35,604 nt of DNA, from NCBI GenBank assembly GCA_020629545.1, contig JAHDDC010000030.1:1-35604 (forward strand), written 5' to 3'. Positions 27,550 to 35,574 of this stretch are shown here, one piece after another. The notes beneath the pieces were generated by a model. It saw only the letters and a list, made by a program, of their open reading frames with translations, searched no databases and was not told the DNA's origin. The stretch is from Hellea sp. Lineage in GTDB: Bacteria > Pseudomonadota > Alphaproteobacteria > Caulobacterales > Maricaulaceae. Numbering within the stretch: the first letter of the stretch is position 1; each line of letters starts with the position of its first letter. The position numbers and the translations under genes are program-made.

Positions 27550-27566
27550 CTAGTCGTCTAGACTAG
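27550..27566. repeat. Inverted repeat CTAGTC-N5-GACTAG in the accC downstream gap
   Basis: The 267-bp gene-free stretch 27436-27702 contains a perfect inverted repeat, CTAGTC (27550-27555), GTCTA, GACTAG (27561-27566). It holds three CTAG tetranucleotides. A second palindrome, ATTGATCAAT, lies at 27596-27605. No U-tract follows directly, so an intrinsic terminator is not convincing. It may be a binding site for the promoter of the next gene. Otherwise I see nothing in the gap. Confidence 0.4.
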
Positions 27567-27702
27567 TCCCTATTGCCTCTTTTAAAGCAGCTTTTATTGA
27601 TCAATGCACAAATTTGGTTCGTAAGGTCTCACACGAATGGCGCCTTATTAGCCGAATTTTAAACTCCTTATCTTATGCTTTCGCGCAAGAATGGAGGATT
27701 AT

Positions 27703-28329
27703 ATGGCCGTAGAGTTTGATCCGAACGAATTTAGACGTCAAAATTTCGGGAGTGCTCCCCAGCAACCGCAGGCCCCTGCTCCTATGCAAGCTCCCGCGTC
27801 TATCCCGCCGCAAGCGACGCCAATGCCCGTACAAGGTCACCCCCAGCCTTATGCTCCTCAGCCACCGGTTCCTTATCAGCCGCAACCTCAGACCCATCAA
27901 CAACCAGCTGGCCATCCCGCACAATATATCCCCGGGCAACCTCATCCAGCTCCTCAGACAGACTATTCTATTTCACCGCAAGGCTATCCGGCGCAACCAC
28001 AACCTTACTTCGAAAGCCCGGCTACATCGGAATCAACGGCAACTGAAAAAACATCTATTCTCAGCCGTTTTAAACGTGGCTCGAAAGACCCGAAACCATC
28101 AAAAGCTCCTAAATCGCAACCAGCAACGCGCTCAAATGTTGGTTTTGCCAAACCGTTTCTCGCAGGTCTATTATCGGGCATCGTCATGACGATTGTTGGT
28201 GTTTCTATTTTAGGTTCAATGGCAAAAAAGTCTATGGAAAATAAAATAGCATCAGTCGCAGCTTCTGTAGAACAATCAGCAGAAATCACCGAAATAGCGG
28301 AGCATGACCTCATAGCCCCCGAGGAATAG
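27703..28329 (+). CDS. Pro/Gln-rich single-pass membrane protein of unknown function
   Basis: I do not recognise this 208-residue protein. Residues 1-16 (MAVEFDPNEFRRQNFG) are ordinary. Residues 17-107 are dominated by Pro, Gln and Ala with several PQP and QPQ units. Residues 115-147 are strongly basic (SRFKRGSKDPKPSKAPK), followed by a hydrophobic segment (about 151-173, FLAGLLSGIVMTIVGVSIL). The tail is short and acidic, ending AEHDLIAPEE. The basic flank before the membrane segment favours a cytoplasmic disordered N-terminus and a periplasmic tail. GGAGG at 27693-27697 lies 5 bases before the ATG at 27703, so this start is preferred over the ATG at 27691. It converges on pcm with 4 bp between. 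Confidence 0.75.
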   Translation: MAVEFDPNEFRRQNFGSAPQQPQAPAPMQAPASIPPQATPMPVQGHPQPYAPQPPVPYQPQPQTHQQPAGHPAQYIPGQPHPAPQTDYSISPQGYPAQPQPYFESPATSESTATEKTSILSRFKRGSKDPKPSKAPKSQPATRSNVGFAKPFLAGLLSGIVMTIVGVSILGSMAKKSMENKIASVAASVEQSAEITEIAEHDLIAPEE

Positions 28330-28333
28330 ACGA

Positions 28334-28957
28334 TTATAGCGCTTTAGACTTTCCCGCTTCAATCATCGGAATTTCCATAGGGATGATAATGGTTTCCGTA
28401 ATCTTCGTTCGGGCTTTATCCATCGCAACTAATTCATCATCGACGACGCCAACTAAGCGCCCCCCCGGAGCCAGTTGATCAATTAACCCATCTGGAATTG
28501 TCCTCATGCCTGCCGTGATCAAGATACGATCAAAAGGGGCTTGGCCACGCCATCCATACCGGCCATCACCATGACGTATGACGACATTTGATATTTCTAA
28601 CCTCCGTAGAACAGCTTCGCTCTCGGAGACTAACAGTTTGTAACGCTCGACAGAATAAACCCGCTTACATAGTCGCGATAGCAGCGCTGCGTGATAACCG
28701 CTCCCTGTTCCGATCTCCAGGACTTTGTGTTCTACTTTGACATCAAGCGCCTGCGTCATTTGCGCGACCACCAGAGGTGCCGTCAATGTTTGTCCACACG
28801 CTATCGGCAGGCTCTTTTCATCGTAAGCTATTGTATACATCTCCTCGGAAACAAAATATTTGCGCGGTACAGTTTCAAAACTACGCAGAACTTTATTGTC
28901 GCTCACGCCTCTGCTCCGCAGACGCATGATCATGTCCATGAGACCCGGGTCAAACAT
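28334..28957 (-). CDS. pcm: Protein-L-isoaspartate O-methyltransferase
   Basis: The 207-residue SAM-dependent enzyme methylates isoaspartyl residues to start protein repair. The SAM motif is VLEIGTGSGYHAALLSRL (79-96). The substrate/catalytic loop reads GQTLTAP (55-61), where the common form is GQTISQP. VYSVERY and LAPGGRLVGVV are further motifs. It starts 2 bp after the surE stop. The order serS-surE-pcm is standard in alphaproteobacteria and suggests one transcript. Confidence 0.95.
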   Translation of the reverse strand: MFDPGLMDMIMRLRSRGVSDNKVLRSFETVPRKYFVSEEMYTIAYDEKSLPIACGQTLTAPLVVAQMTQALDVKVEHKVLEIGTGSGYHAALLSRLCKRVYSVERYKLLVSESEAVLRRLEISNVVIRHGDGRYGWRGQAPFDRILITAGMRTIPDGLIDQLAPGGRLVGVVDDELVAMDKARTKITETIIIPMEIPMIEAGKSKAL

Positions 28958-28959
28958 GT

Positions 28960-29724
28960 TTAATCCGAAAATACTTCCTGTAGATCTGACATCGTATCAA
29001 AGTGAGTAAGATCTGTGTGCAACGGTGTAACTGAAATAAACCCGTCATAGATCGCCCGCAGGTCAGTACCCTGAGGAGGATTGGACTTCCGCGCTCCATA
29101 AGTAAGCCAAAAATAGGAACCACCACGCGGGTGGCTACGTTTATCGACGCCGCTCATTTGGAAATCTCTGTGCCCCTGACGGGTTATCTGAGTTCCTTTG
29201 ACGTCTTCGGGTGATGTATCCGGGAAATTAATAGACAATATGACATTATGAGGCCAGCCTTCAGCAACCAGCTTCTTGATCAAGGCAGGCCCGTGATGTT
29301 CAGCCGTTTCCCAAGGCAGGCTCATGGCCCCTTGGAACCCTCGGGCTAGTGATAAAGCAATCGATGGAATCCCCATCTGCATGCCTTGCAGAGCCCCTGC
29401 AACTGTCCCGGAAAATGTTACATCTTCGGCCAAGTTTTGGCCTCGGTTCACGCCGGATAAAACGAGATCCGGCGGATTATCCTTGAGTATATCTTTAAGA
29501 GCAACGATTACGCTATCAGTTGGCGTCCCAGTAACAGCATAGACTTTGTCTTCGAGCTTTTTAGTTCTCACCGGATCATGAAGCGACACGCCGCGAGATG
29601 CTGCAGACATTTCAGTATCCGGCGCAACAACCCAAACATCATCACTTATATGCGCCGCAATCCGGCGCAAGACCTGCATGCCCTCAGCGCGAACGCCGTC
29701 GTCATTCGTTAGAAGAATTCTCAA
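28960..29724 (-). CDS. surE: 5'/3'-nucleotidase SurE
   Basis: The 254-residue metal-dependent nucleoside monophosphatase opens [16 protein letters not shown], with metal ligands Asp8 and Asp9. [23 protein letters not shown] and [23 protein letters not shown] are family blocks. The start codon is TTG at 29724, overlapping the serS stop as TTGA. The canonical N-terminus and a GAGG 7 bases before it make this start convincing. It is co-transcribed with serS and pcm and is thought to act in stress survival and nucleotide salvage. Confidence 0.96.
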   Translation of the reverse strand: MRILLTNDDGVRAEGMQVLRRIAAHISDDVWVVAPDTEMSAASRGVSLHDPVRTKKLEDKVYAVTGTPTDSVIVALKDILKDNPPDLVLSGVNRGQNLAEDVTFSGTVAGALQGMQMGIPSIALSLARGFQGAMSLPWETAEHHGPALIKKLVAEGWPHNVILSINFPDTSPEDVKGTQITRQGHRDFQMSGVDKRSHPRGGSYFWLTYGARKSNPPQGTDLRAIYDGFISVTPLHTDLTHFDTMSDLQEVFSD

Positions 29725-30992
29725 CGGATAACCTCAACGCCGCCCATGTAAGGTACAAGGGCTTCAGGCACTGTAATGGAGCCGTCTTCATTTTGATAAT
29801 TTTCCAGGATCGCAACGAGTGTCCGACCCACGGCCAAACCCGAACCATTGAGTGTATGCACGAAGCGATTGTCCTTGGGCGCATGTTTATATCTTGCATT
29901 CATGCGGCGAGCCTGAAAATCTCCGCAATTTGAGCAAGAGGATATTTCTCGATATTTGTCCTGACTAGGTAGCCAAACCTCGATATCAAATGTGCGCCGG
30001 GCGCCAAACCCGAGATCACCTGTGCAAAGTTCAACCACGCGGTACGGGAGTTCAAGCCTCTTAAGTACTTCTTCCGCGCATCCTAACATACGTTTATGCT
30101 CGGCTTCAGATTCTTCCGGTTTGGTTATAGAAACAAGTTCGACTTTGTTAAATTGATGCTGACGGATCATGCCTTTTGTATCTTTGCCCGCAGCGCCCGC
30201 TTCAGAACGGAAACAAGGTGTGTGCGCCGTAAAACGACGGGGCAGATAATCCGTATCAATAATGCTCTCTCGCACGATATTTGTCAGAGACACTTCAGCG
30301 GTCGGAATAAGGTAATGCCCCACTTCAGTTCGGTAGAGATCTTCTGAAAATTTGGGTAGCTGACCTGTTCCATACAAGGCTTTATCCCATACTAGAAACG
30401 GAGGCGTTGTTTCCGTATATCCGTGTTCACCTGTTTGTAGATCCAGCATGAACGCCGCAAGGGCGCGATCAAGACGGGATAAAAGGCCAGACAAAATTAC
30501 GAAACGGGCCCCGCTCATCTTGGCCGCGGTTTCGAAATCCATCATACCCAGCGCTTCACCCAAATCATCATGAGCTTTGGGCGCGAATGCAAAATCGCGC
30601 GGAGTTCCCCATTTATGCAATTCCACATTGGCGTCTTCATCTTCACCATCTGGAACATCTTCAAACGGAAGATTAGGCAAGCCCGCCAATAGGTTTTTAA
30701 GCTGAGCTTGCTCGCTATCTACCTGAGCTCCCATCGCGGCGATGACATTTTTTGCTCCGGCAACCTCTGTTTTCAAGCGCTCAGCTTCGTCCTTATCGCC
30801 TTTCGCCATGGCAGCACCGATTTGCTTTGAAGCTTTGTTGCGTGCAGCCTCAGCGTCCTGCAAAACACCCATGGCTTTTCGGATCAGTTTATCTTGATCA
30901 ATAATTTTCGATGACATAGCTTCAAGGCCTCGCTTGGCCCAAAGCTTGTCATAATAGTCAGGATTTTCTCGAATAGCTTTAATATCGTGCAT
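29721..30992 (-). CDS. serS: Seryl-tRNA synthetase
   Basis: The 423-residue class II synthetase charges tRNA-Ser. An N-terminal helical arm (about residues 25-100, rich in Lys, Glu and Ala) binds the long variable arm of the tRNA. The catalytic core shows [23 protein letters not shown], motif 2 [21 protein letters not shown] and motif 3 in [40 protein letters not shown] is conserved. Length is normal. It starts with ATG at 30992 and overlaps surE by 4 bp; 58 bp separate it from thyA. Confidence 0.98.
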   Translation of the reverse strand: MHDIKAIRENPDYYDKLWAKRGLEAMSSKIIDQDKLIRKAMGVLQDAEAARNKASKQIGAAMAKGDKDEAERLKTEVAGAKNVIAAMGAQVDSEQAQLKNLLAGLPNLPFEDVPDGEDEDANVELHKWGTPRDFAFAPKAHDDLGEALGMMDFETAAKMSGARFVILSGLLSRLDRALAAFMLDLQTGEHGYTETTPPFLVWDKALYGTGQLPKFSEDLYRTEVGHYLIPTAEVSLTNIVRESIIDTDYLPRRFTAHTPCFRSEAGAAGKDTKGMIRQHQFNKVELVSITKPEESEAEHKRMLGCAEEVLKRLELPYRVVELCTGDLGFGARRTFDIEVWLPSQDKYREISSCSNCGDFQARRMNARYKHAPKDNRFVHTLNGSGLAVGRTLVAILENYQNEDGSITVPEALVPYMGGVEVIR

Positions 30993-31050
30993 GACTGGCT
31001 CTTAATTTAATTTGGGCCGCTATAGCGAAGCTGATTGGCAGCGTAAACGA

Positions 31051-31845
31051 TTAAACCGCAACTTTACCTGCAATATGCGGGTGCGCTTCATAGTTTTTGA
31101 TTCTGATGTCATCAAAAGTGAAATCGAAAATCGACTTTATCTCTTTGTTGAGTTCAAGCGATGGTAACGGTTTGGGCAAACGAGTTAGTTGTTTGCGCAC
31201 CTGCTCAAAATGGTTTGAATAAATATGAGCATCGCCAAAGCTGTGCACAAAATCTCCGACCTCCAAATTACAAACCTGTGCTATCATATGGGTCAGAAGC
31301 GCATAAGAGGCGATATTGAAGGGGACGCCCAGAAAAATATCAGCGCTACGTTGATAGAGCTGGCATGACAATTTCCCATCTGCGACATGGAACTGAAAGA
31401 GGCAATGACATGGTGGCAATGCCATTTCGTCAACATCTGCCGGATTCCAAGCACTTATTATATGGCGGCGCGAATTAGGATTGGACTTGATAGCCTCGAC
31501 CACATTGCTGACTTGATCTATAACGCGACCATCCTCTGTTTCCCATCGTCGCCATTGTTTGCCATAGACCGGGCCCAAATCACCGTTCTCATCCGCCCAT
31601 TCATCCCAAATTCGAACCTTATTGTCTTTGAGATAGCCAATATTGGTATCCCCGGCCAAAAACCAGATCAACTCGTGTACAATTGATTTAAGGTGGAGCT
31701 TTTTGGTCGTCACCATAGGAAAGCCGTCCGACAAATCAAATCGCATTTGATATCCAAACACGCCCCGCGTACCGGTTCCTGTGCGGTCCATCCGGTCCAC
31801 CCCAGTTTCCATGACATGGCTTAAAAGGTCTAAATACTGCTTCAT
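31051..31845 (-). CDS. thyA: Thymidylate synthase
   Basis: The 264-residue enzyme methylates dUMP to dTMP using methylenetetrahydrofolate. The nucleophile Cys146 lies in [57 protein letters not shown] and [11 protein letters not shown] are all present. The length matches the short bacterial form. No folA adjoins. A nested palindrome at 31878-31917 lies 32 bases before its ATG and could act on its promoter or leader. serS follows on the same strand. Confidence 0.98.
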   Translation of the reverse strand: MKQYLDLLSHVMETGVDRMDRTGTGTRGVFGYQMRFDLSDGFPMVTTKKLHLKSIVHELIWFLAGDTNIGYLKDNKVRIWDEWADENGDLGPVYGKQWRRWETEDGRVIDQVSNVVEAIKSNPNSRRHIISAWNPADVDEMALPPCHCLFQFHVADGKLSCQLYQRSADIFLGVPFNIASYALLTHMIAQVCNLEVGDFVHSFGDAHIYSNHFEQVRKQLTRLPKPLPSLELNKEIKSIFDFTFDDIRIKNYEAHPHIAGKVAV

Positions 31846-31877
31846 ATTTCAATTAAATATCTGATTCTGAGCGAAAA

Positions 31878-31917
31878 TCTACATAGGCGTGACCTAGGTC
31901 ACGCTGAGTTATGTAGA
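31878..31917. promoter_or_regulatory. Nested 40-bp palindromic element upstream of thyA
   Basis: A perfect 18-bp palindrome, GCGTGACCTAGGTCACGC (31887-31904), is flanked by a second perfect 8-bp inverted repeat, TCTACATA (31878-31885) and TATGTAGA (31910-31917). The spacers between the inner and outer parts are 1 and 5 bases. In the minus-strand transcript it would fold into a long two-part hairpin. It sits between the M14 gene and thyA, so it could be an operator, a leader structure or part of a termination region. Confidence 0.6.
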
Positions 31918-31971
31918 ACTTGATGTACCTAAAGTTAGAAGGCGTTCCGACGGGGCAACCGGGACAAATTC

Positions 31972-32001
31972 GAGGGCTGCCGAACCACATTGGCGGCCCT
32001 C
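31972..32001 (-). terminator. Hairpin after the M14 carboxypeptidase gene, probable terminator
   Basis: A 10-bp stem (31972-31981 with 31992-32001, GAGGGCTGCC and GGCGGCCCTC, one imperfect pair) with a 10-base loop begins 14 bases after the M14 stop codon. It is GC-rich in otherwise AT-rich DNA. The trailing sequence in the minus direction (GAATTTGTC) is only weakly U-rich, so termination efficiency is uncertain. Confidence 0.5.
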
Positions 32002-32015
32002 AAATCTTTATAACC

Positions 32016-33140
32016 CTATAATTGATCAACGACCGCCATCATGGCATCCAAAACCGACCCACCGAGTCGAGCACAGCGGTCAGGCGACCATCCGAATTCA
32101 TCATCTGGAAGGTTTGCATTGTCTTTAAATGGCATTTCAAGGGTCATAGCGAGGCAATCGTAAGTATGAGCTGTCCAGTTCGTACACATGGAGAGATTCG
32201 CTTTTCCCGGCGCTGTCTTGGGATAACCTATAGCCGTCTGAAAATCCGGTGATGCAGTTTCATAGGCTTTTAAAAATGTTTCCAGATCGGCAGCTTGTTT
32301 TGCTGTATAGCCGGGAATACCTTCGGCGCCCGCAATAAAGTTATAAGGCAGCGCCTCATCCCCGTGGACATCCAGACATAAATCTGGACGGGCGGAATTC
32401 ATCGCTTCAATTGTATAATAGACCTCCGGGCTGGACTGTATACTAGCTTTATCCCATTCACGATTGAGATTTGATCCGGCTGCATTCGTCCGCAAATTGC
32501 CAAGTTTTGACCCATCGGGATTCATATTAGGGATAATATGGAATGTAGCTTTACTCCGCATAACTCTGGCAACCGGATCGTCATCGTCAAGAAGGCGAGC
32601 CAAAAACCCTTCCATCCACCATTCCGCCATACTTTCACCGGGATGTTGCCGAGCAATAACCCATATGGATTTATCTCCGTCGCCGACAGATACAACATCC
32701 ATAGTTTGTCCTTGTATAGTTTCTCCTATGATCGACAAACTGACATCTGGATGGGTACCAACTTCAGCAATCAGATCTGCATGTCGCTCCATCGAATAAG
32801 GTGCAAAATAGGCATAGTATATCGAGTCCAGCTCCGGCGTATGGGAAATTATGAGTTTGTCATCTTCATATGATGTATCGACACGGAACCAGGTCTCTCG
32901 ATCATAGGACGCGCAGGCTCGATAATCCTCCCAGCCGCCGGTATAAGCAGCGCCTGAGGCGTTTTCGATCACGAGGTTACATGCCTGATTTCTCGCTCCA
33001 CTGAGCCTAAAATGAAACCATTGGTAAAATTCTGAGTTTGTATCCTTGCGGATTTTTAGACGGATATTGGCTGGATCTGCGATATCCGAGACCAATATAT
33101 TACCTGAGTCAAACGCGCAGGAAATATTGAGTTTTGCCAT
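32016..33140 (-). CDS. M14 family zinc carboxypeptidase, cytosolic (CCP/Nna1-like)
   Basis: The 374-residue protein lacks a signal peptide. It has an N-terminal beta-sandwich domain (about 1-125, with FYQWFHFRLSGAR and YYAYFAPYSMERH) as in cytosolic carboxypeptidases of the CCP/Nna1 group, followed by the M14 catalytic domain. Zinc ligands are His166 and Glu169 (RQHPGES) and His259 (CLDVHGDE). Substrate-binding NPDGSKLGNLRTNAAGSNLNREW is present, and the catalytic glutamate lies in MTLEMPFKD. It should remove C-terminal residues from peptides or proteins; the specificity is unknown. It begins 14 bp after the NAGS-like gene, so it is probably the last gene of an argE-NAGS-M14 operon. Confidence 0.9.
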   Translation of the reverse strand: MAKLNISCAFDSGNILVSDIADPANIRLKIRKDTNSEFYQWFHFRLSGARNQACNLVIENASGAAYTGGWEDYRACASYDRETWFRVDTSYEDDKLIISHTPELDSIYYAYFAPYSMERHADLIAEVGTHPDVSLSIIGETIQGQTMDVVSVGDGDKSIWVIARQHPGESMAEWWMEGFLARLLDDDDPVARVMRSKATFHIIPNMNPDGSKLGNLRTNAAGSNLNREWDKASIQSSPEVYYTIEAMNSARPDLCLDVHGDEALPYNFIAGAEGIPGYTAKQAADLETFLKAYETASPDFQTAIGYPKTAPGKANLSMCTNWTAHTYDCLAMTLEMPFKDNANLPDDEFGWSPDRCARLGGSVLDAMMAVVDQL

Positions 33141-33154
33141 GTCATGCCTTGTTA

Positions 33155-34297
33155 TTATTGTGGTTCAAAATCTTCAGGCGCATTGATCGCAGATTCTATG
33201 GCCAGCTGTATTTCCTCGGGATTAAGACCTCGCCAAAATATCCGCCAATCGCCCGCGATTTGCATACCATCACAGGATTTCATATACCAATCATTAAATG
33301 GATTTTTCATACGAGAACGCCAGAACAGTTTGGGATTTTTTTTGATGGCAACATCCCATATATCACGGGCCAATCCCTCGCCGCGCGCTTCTTTAATAAC
33401 CCAGAATTTGCTAAGATATATCAACTCTGAGCGCTTGGTTAAAAAAGCCCCGGCACGATAACTTTCATCGATAACAATTGAATGAATATTCCAATTAGCA
33501 ATGTCAGTTACGAGTGACTTCTCGAACCCAAATTCAATTGACGCCTTAAGGGCATCTATATCTATGGTTCGTAGAGATTTGTGAATTTTTACTTTTGCGG
33601 CGTTGCGGATTAACGTTCCTGATCCTTTAACCGTAAACAATTCTTGTAACAGATTTAAAGGCGAGGCGATAACAAATACCTGACCAGACCCGCGAGATCT
33701 CAACATGCTTCGCGCCATATCAATGAACCGAATTTGACCCGGCGTCAGATCCTTTAATGCTGTTTGGGATTTATCATCTATATTGATCACTGCTACGCGG
33801 CGCCCAGCCTGACTAATCCCTCCTGAGGGCTGTAAAAATATGACTTTCGCCGGCGCTAATTTGTCAACCAGGTTTTCAAGATCTTTGCGCTTTTGAATTG
33901 AAGTGTTTTCAAGGACTGGAATCTTACCAGATTTCGCCGCCTTTTTGACTGACTCAATTAATCCGTATGATGCCGTATTTAAACGTACTGTTCTAAGTTT
34001 CACACTCTCCAGATCTTTGGCTAGTCTCTGAGATGAAAAACGAATACTCGTCATATCATCATCGAGTGCGCCAACGAGTAGGGTTGGCGTTAAACCCAGA
34101 TCATTCAGTATCCGCAAATTCCCGATGAGAGATTCTAACAATGGATTTTTGAGACATCGGGGATCTATAACTATAAGCGCGAACTTTTCCGGCTCTTGTT
34201 CGCTAAAAAGGTCAACAAAAAACCGCGCATCTTTGACTGCCCCGATAGCCGATAGGCTACGAATAATTGAGTCGCGGATCGAGTGCTTTTTACTCAT
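33155..34297 (-). CDS. N-acetylglutamate synthase-like protein with degenerate acetylglutamate-kinase domain
   Basis: The 380-residue protein lines up end to end with bifunctional NAGS/NAGK enzymes of Xanthomonas and Maricaulis but is shorter. The C-terminal GNAT (DUF619-type) domain is well kept: LIYLSKFWV, the acetyl-CoA loop ARGEGLA (304-310), LFWRSRMKNPFNDWYM (324-339) and WRIFWRGL. A linker ELFTVKGSGTLI (219-230) is also conserved. The kinase half is decayed. FALIVIDPRC (39-48) stands where KVGGA is expected, the acetylglutamate-binding middle is about 60 residues shorter, and GQIRFIDMARSML replaces the GGMxxK region. It likely only acetylates glutamate, the first step of arginine synthesis. 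It overlaps the argE-like gene by ATGA. Confidence 0.8.
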   Translation of the reverse strand: MSKKHSIRDSIIRSLSAIGAVKDARFFVDLFSEQEPEKFALIVIDPRCLKNPLLESLIGNLRILNDLGLTPTLLVGALDDDMTSIRFSSQRLAKDLESVKLRTVRLNTASYGLIESVKKAAKSGKIPVLENTSIQKRKDLENLVDKLAPAKVIFLQPSGGISQAGRRVAVINIDDKSQTALKDLTPGQIRFIDMARSMLRSRGSGQVFVIASPLNLLQELFTVKGSGTLIRNAAKVKIHKSLRTIDIDALKASIEFGFEKSLVTDIANWNIHSIVIDESYRAGAFLTKRSELIYLSKFWVIKEARGEGLARDIWDVAIKKNPKLFWRSRMKNPFNDWYMKSCDGMQIAGDWRIFWRGLNPEEIQLAIESAINAPEDFEPQ

Positions 34298-35400
34298 AGA
34301 TCGGAATAGTCTCCGGAAATCACACCACTATAAAGTTCGATAGCCTCGACAAGCTGGCTTTTGAGGACATATTCGTCTGGTTTATGAGCTTGATCCAGAT
34401 TGCCGGGGCCGTACACAACGCAGTTAACGCCAGCGGCGGACAAAAGGGCGGCTTCTGTCCAATAGGGCAAATCCACCAGATTGAATTTGTCTCCGAAAAC
34501 ATTCGCGAAATCATCAACATTGCGAGATGCAAAAGGCTGCAATTCTACGATCTTGGAAATCTCGGCATTTGGCGCGACCCTGTCAGTTATAGCCATCAAA
34601 TCGCTGGCGCGCAGCGCAACATTATCCCCGGGTGGTGGTCGCATTGAATATTTAATCTCAGTGTCTGTCGGGATCACATTATATGATCCGTCGCTTTTTA
34701 AATATCCGATATTTGTACACAGCCCCTTGAACGGATCCTCGCCAAAATCAATAAATTTGTCTCCATAGTCACCAATAGCGGCGCCCAATCTCGCGGCGTC
34801 AAGGAGCGGTCTTTCGGTAACGTCGGCCAAAGACGAATGTCCCCCCCGCCCCGTGAACCTGGCCGAAAAAGCCAGCATTCCGCGATGCTGTCGGCCCACC
34901 TTGCAGCTAGTTGGTTCACAAATTATGGCTTTGGTAGCACTCCCAAAATGGCCGCGCCGAATGACTTCCGGCATGATTTCAGAACCGTGTTCTTCATCAC
35001 CGGAAAAAAGAATCCCGAGATTTGTTGGTCGATGGCTTTCGAGCGCCGCCATTATACAAGCCGCAGCCCCTTTTATATCACTGGAACCCAGTCCAATCAG
35101 ACGATCACCAGAATCCCGTAAGTTCAATGGATCTGCAGACCAACCAGCGCTTGCAGGAACCGTATCTATATGTACGTTGAGAAGCATATCCGCTTTGCCC
35201 CAACCTGCATAAACATAACCACTCTCGAATTTCCCGCGAGAGCGACCGACTGTTTCAATAATGAGATTATCCGGTTTATGAACTCGCAACGCTTCTGCAA
35301 GATATTGCGTGCAGGCGATTTCATCCCCGCTACCATTTTGGGTGTCCATTGCGACCAGCTTTTCCAGCCATTGCGTCGCTCGTGCCAGTTTTTCGACCAT
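34294..35400 (-). CDS. argE: M20 family deacetylase, acetylornithine or acetylcitrulline deacetylase-like
   Basis: The 368-residue cytosolic M20 metallopeptidase has the full set of metal ligands and catalytic residues: His77 in NVHIDT, Asp108 in GSSDIKG, Glu136/Glu137 in SGDEEHG, Glu162 in IICEPTS and the late histidine in AHKPDEY. QHRGMLAFSARFTGRGGHSS is the usual dimerisation-domain entry. It removes the acetyl group from N-acetylornithine or, as in Xanthomonas, N-acetylcitrulline; sequence alone does not separate these. The pairing with an NAGS/K-type gene immediately downstream, coupled by a 4-bp overlap, mirrors the Xanthomonas arg cluster and supports an arginine role. GGATAAG precedes the ATG at 35400. 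Confidence 0.85.
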   Translation of the reverse strand: MVEKLARATQWLEKLVAMDTQNGSGDEIACTQYLAEALRVHKPDNLIIETVGRSRGKFESGYVYAGWGKADMLLNVHIDTVPASAGWSADPLNLRDSGDRLIGLGSSDIKGAAACIMAALESHRPTNLGILFSGDEEHGSEIMPEVIRRGHFGSATKAIICEPTSCKVGRQHRGMLAFSARFTGRGGHSSLADVTERPLLDAARLGAAIGDYGDKFIDFGEDPFKGLCTNIGYLKSDGSYNVIPTDTEIKYSMRPPPGDNVALRASDLMAITDRVAPNAEISKIVELQPFASRNVDDFANVFGDKFNLVDLPYWTEAALLSAAGVNCVVYGPGNLDQAHKPDEYVLKSQLVEAIELYSGVISGDYSDL

Positions 35401-35544
35401 TCTTATCCTAAACCACGCGAGGTAATCGTTTGTATGACTATGTTTTAATGAACAGAAGATGATAGTTAGTAAACACAGCTTTTGCCCTTATTGGAAATTT
35501 TTCATCCAATGGGGTTTAATTTTTAACATGTAGACCATATATTA

Positions 35545-35574
35545 TTATCGCTGGCTCGCCAGCTATGACGATAA
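35545..35574. repeat. Nested hairpin near the right edge
   Basis: GCTGGC-TC-GCCAGC (35550-35563) is enclosed by TTATCG (35545-35550) and CGATAA (35569-35574). Another inverted repeat, ATTGGA-N9-TCCAAT, is at 35490-35510. The 204 bases from 35401 to the edge hold no convincing complete gene. An ATG at 35565 opens a frame of 13 codons to the edge (MTINAHVISGL), which is too little to call. The region is probably the promoter zone of the argE-like operon and of whatever lies to the right. Confidence 0.4.

Noticed and set aside
27600..27660. GGTTCG-like stretch that resembles a tRNA T-arm
   Set aside because: No acceptor stem, anticodon arm or D-arm can be drawn around it.
27673..27945. Arg/Leu-rich frame antisense to the Pro/Gln-rich gene
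   Set aside because: Pro/Gln-rich coding DNA automatically gives Arg/Leu/Trp-rich antisense frames; the plus-strand gene has the strong ribosome binding site.
28334..28957. Unusual GQTLTAP loop in Pcm, first taken as loss of a catalytic residue
   Set aside because: A hydroxyl residue is retained (Thr for Ser) and the rest of the enzyme is intact, so this is more likely normal family variation.
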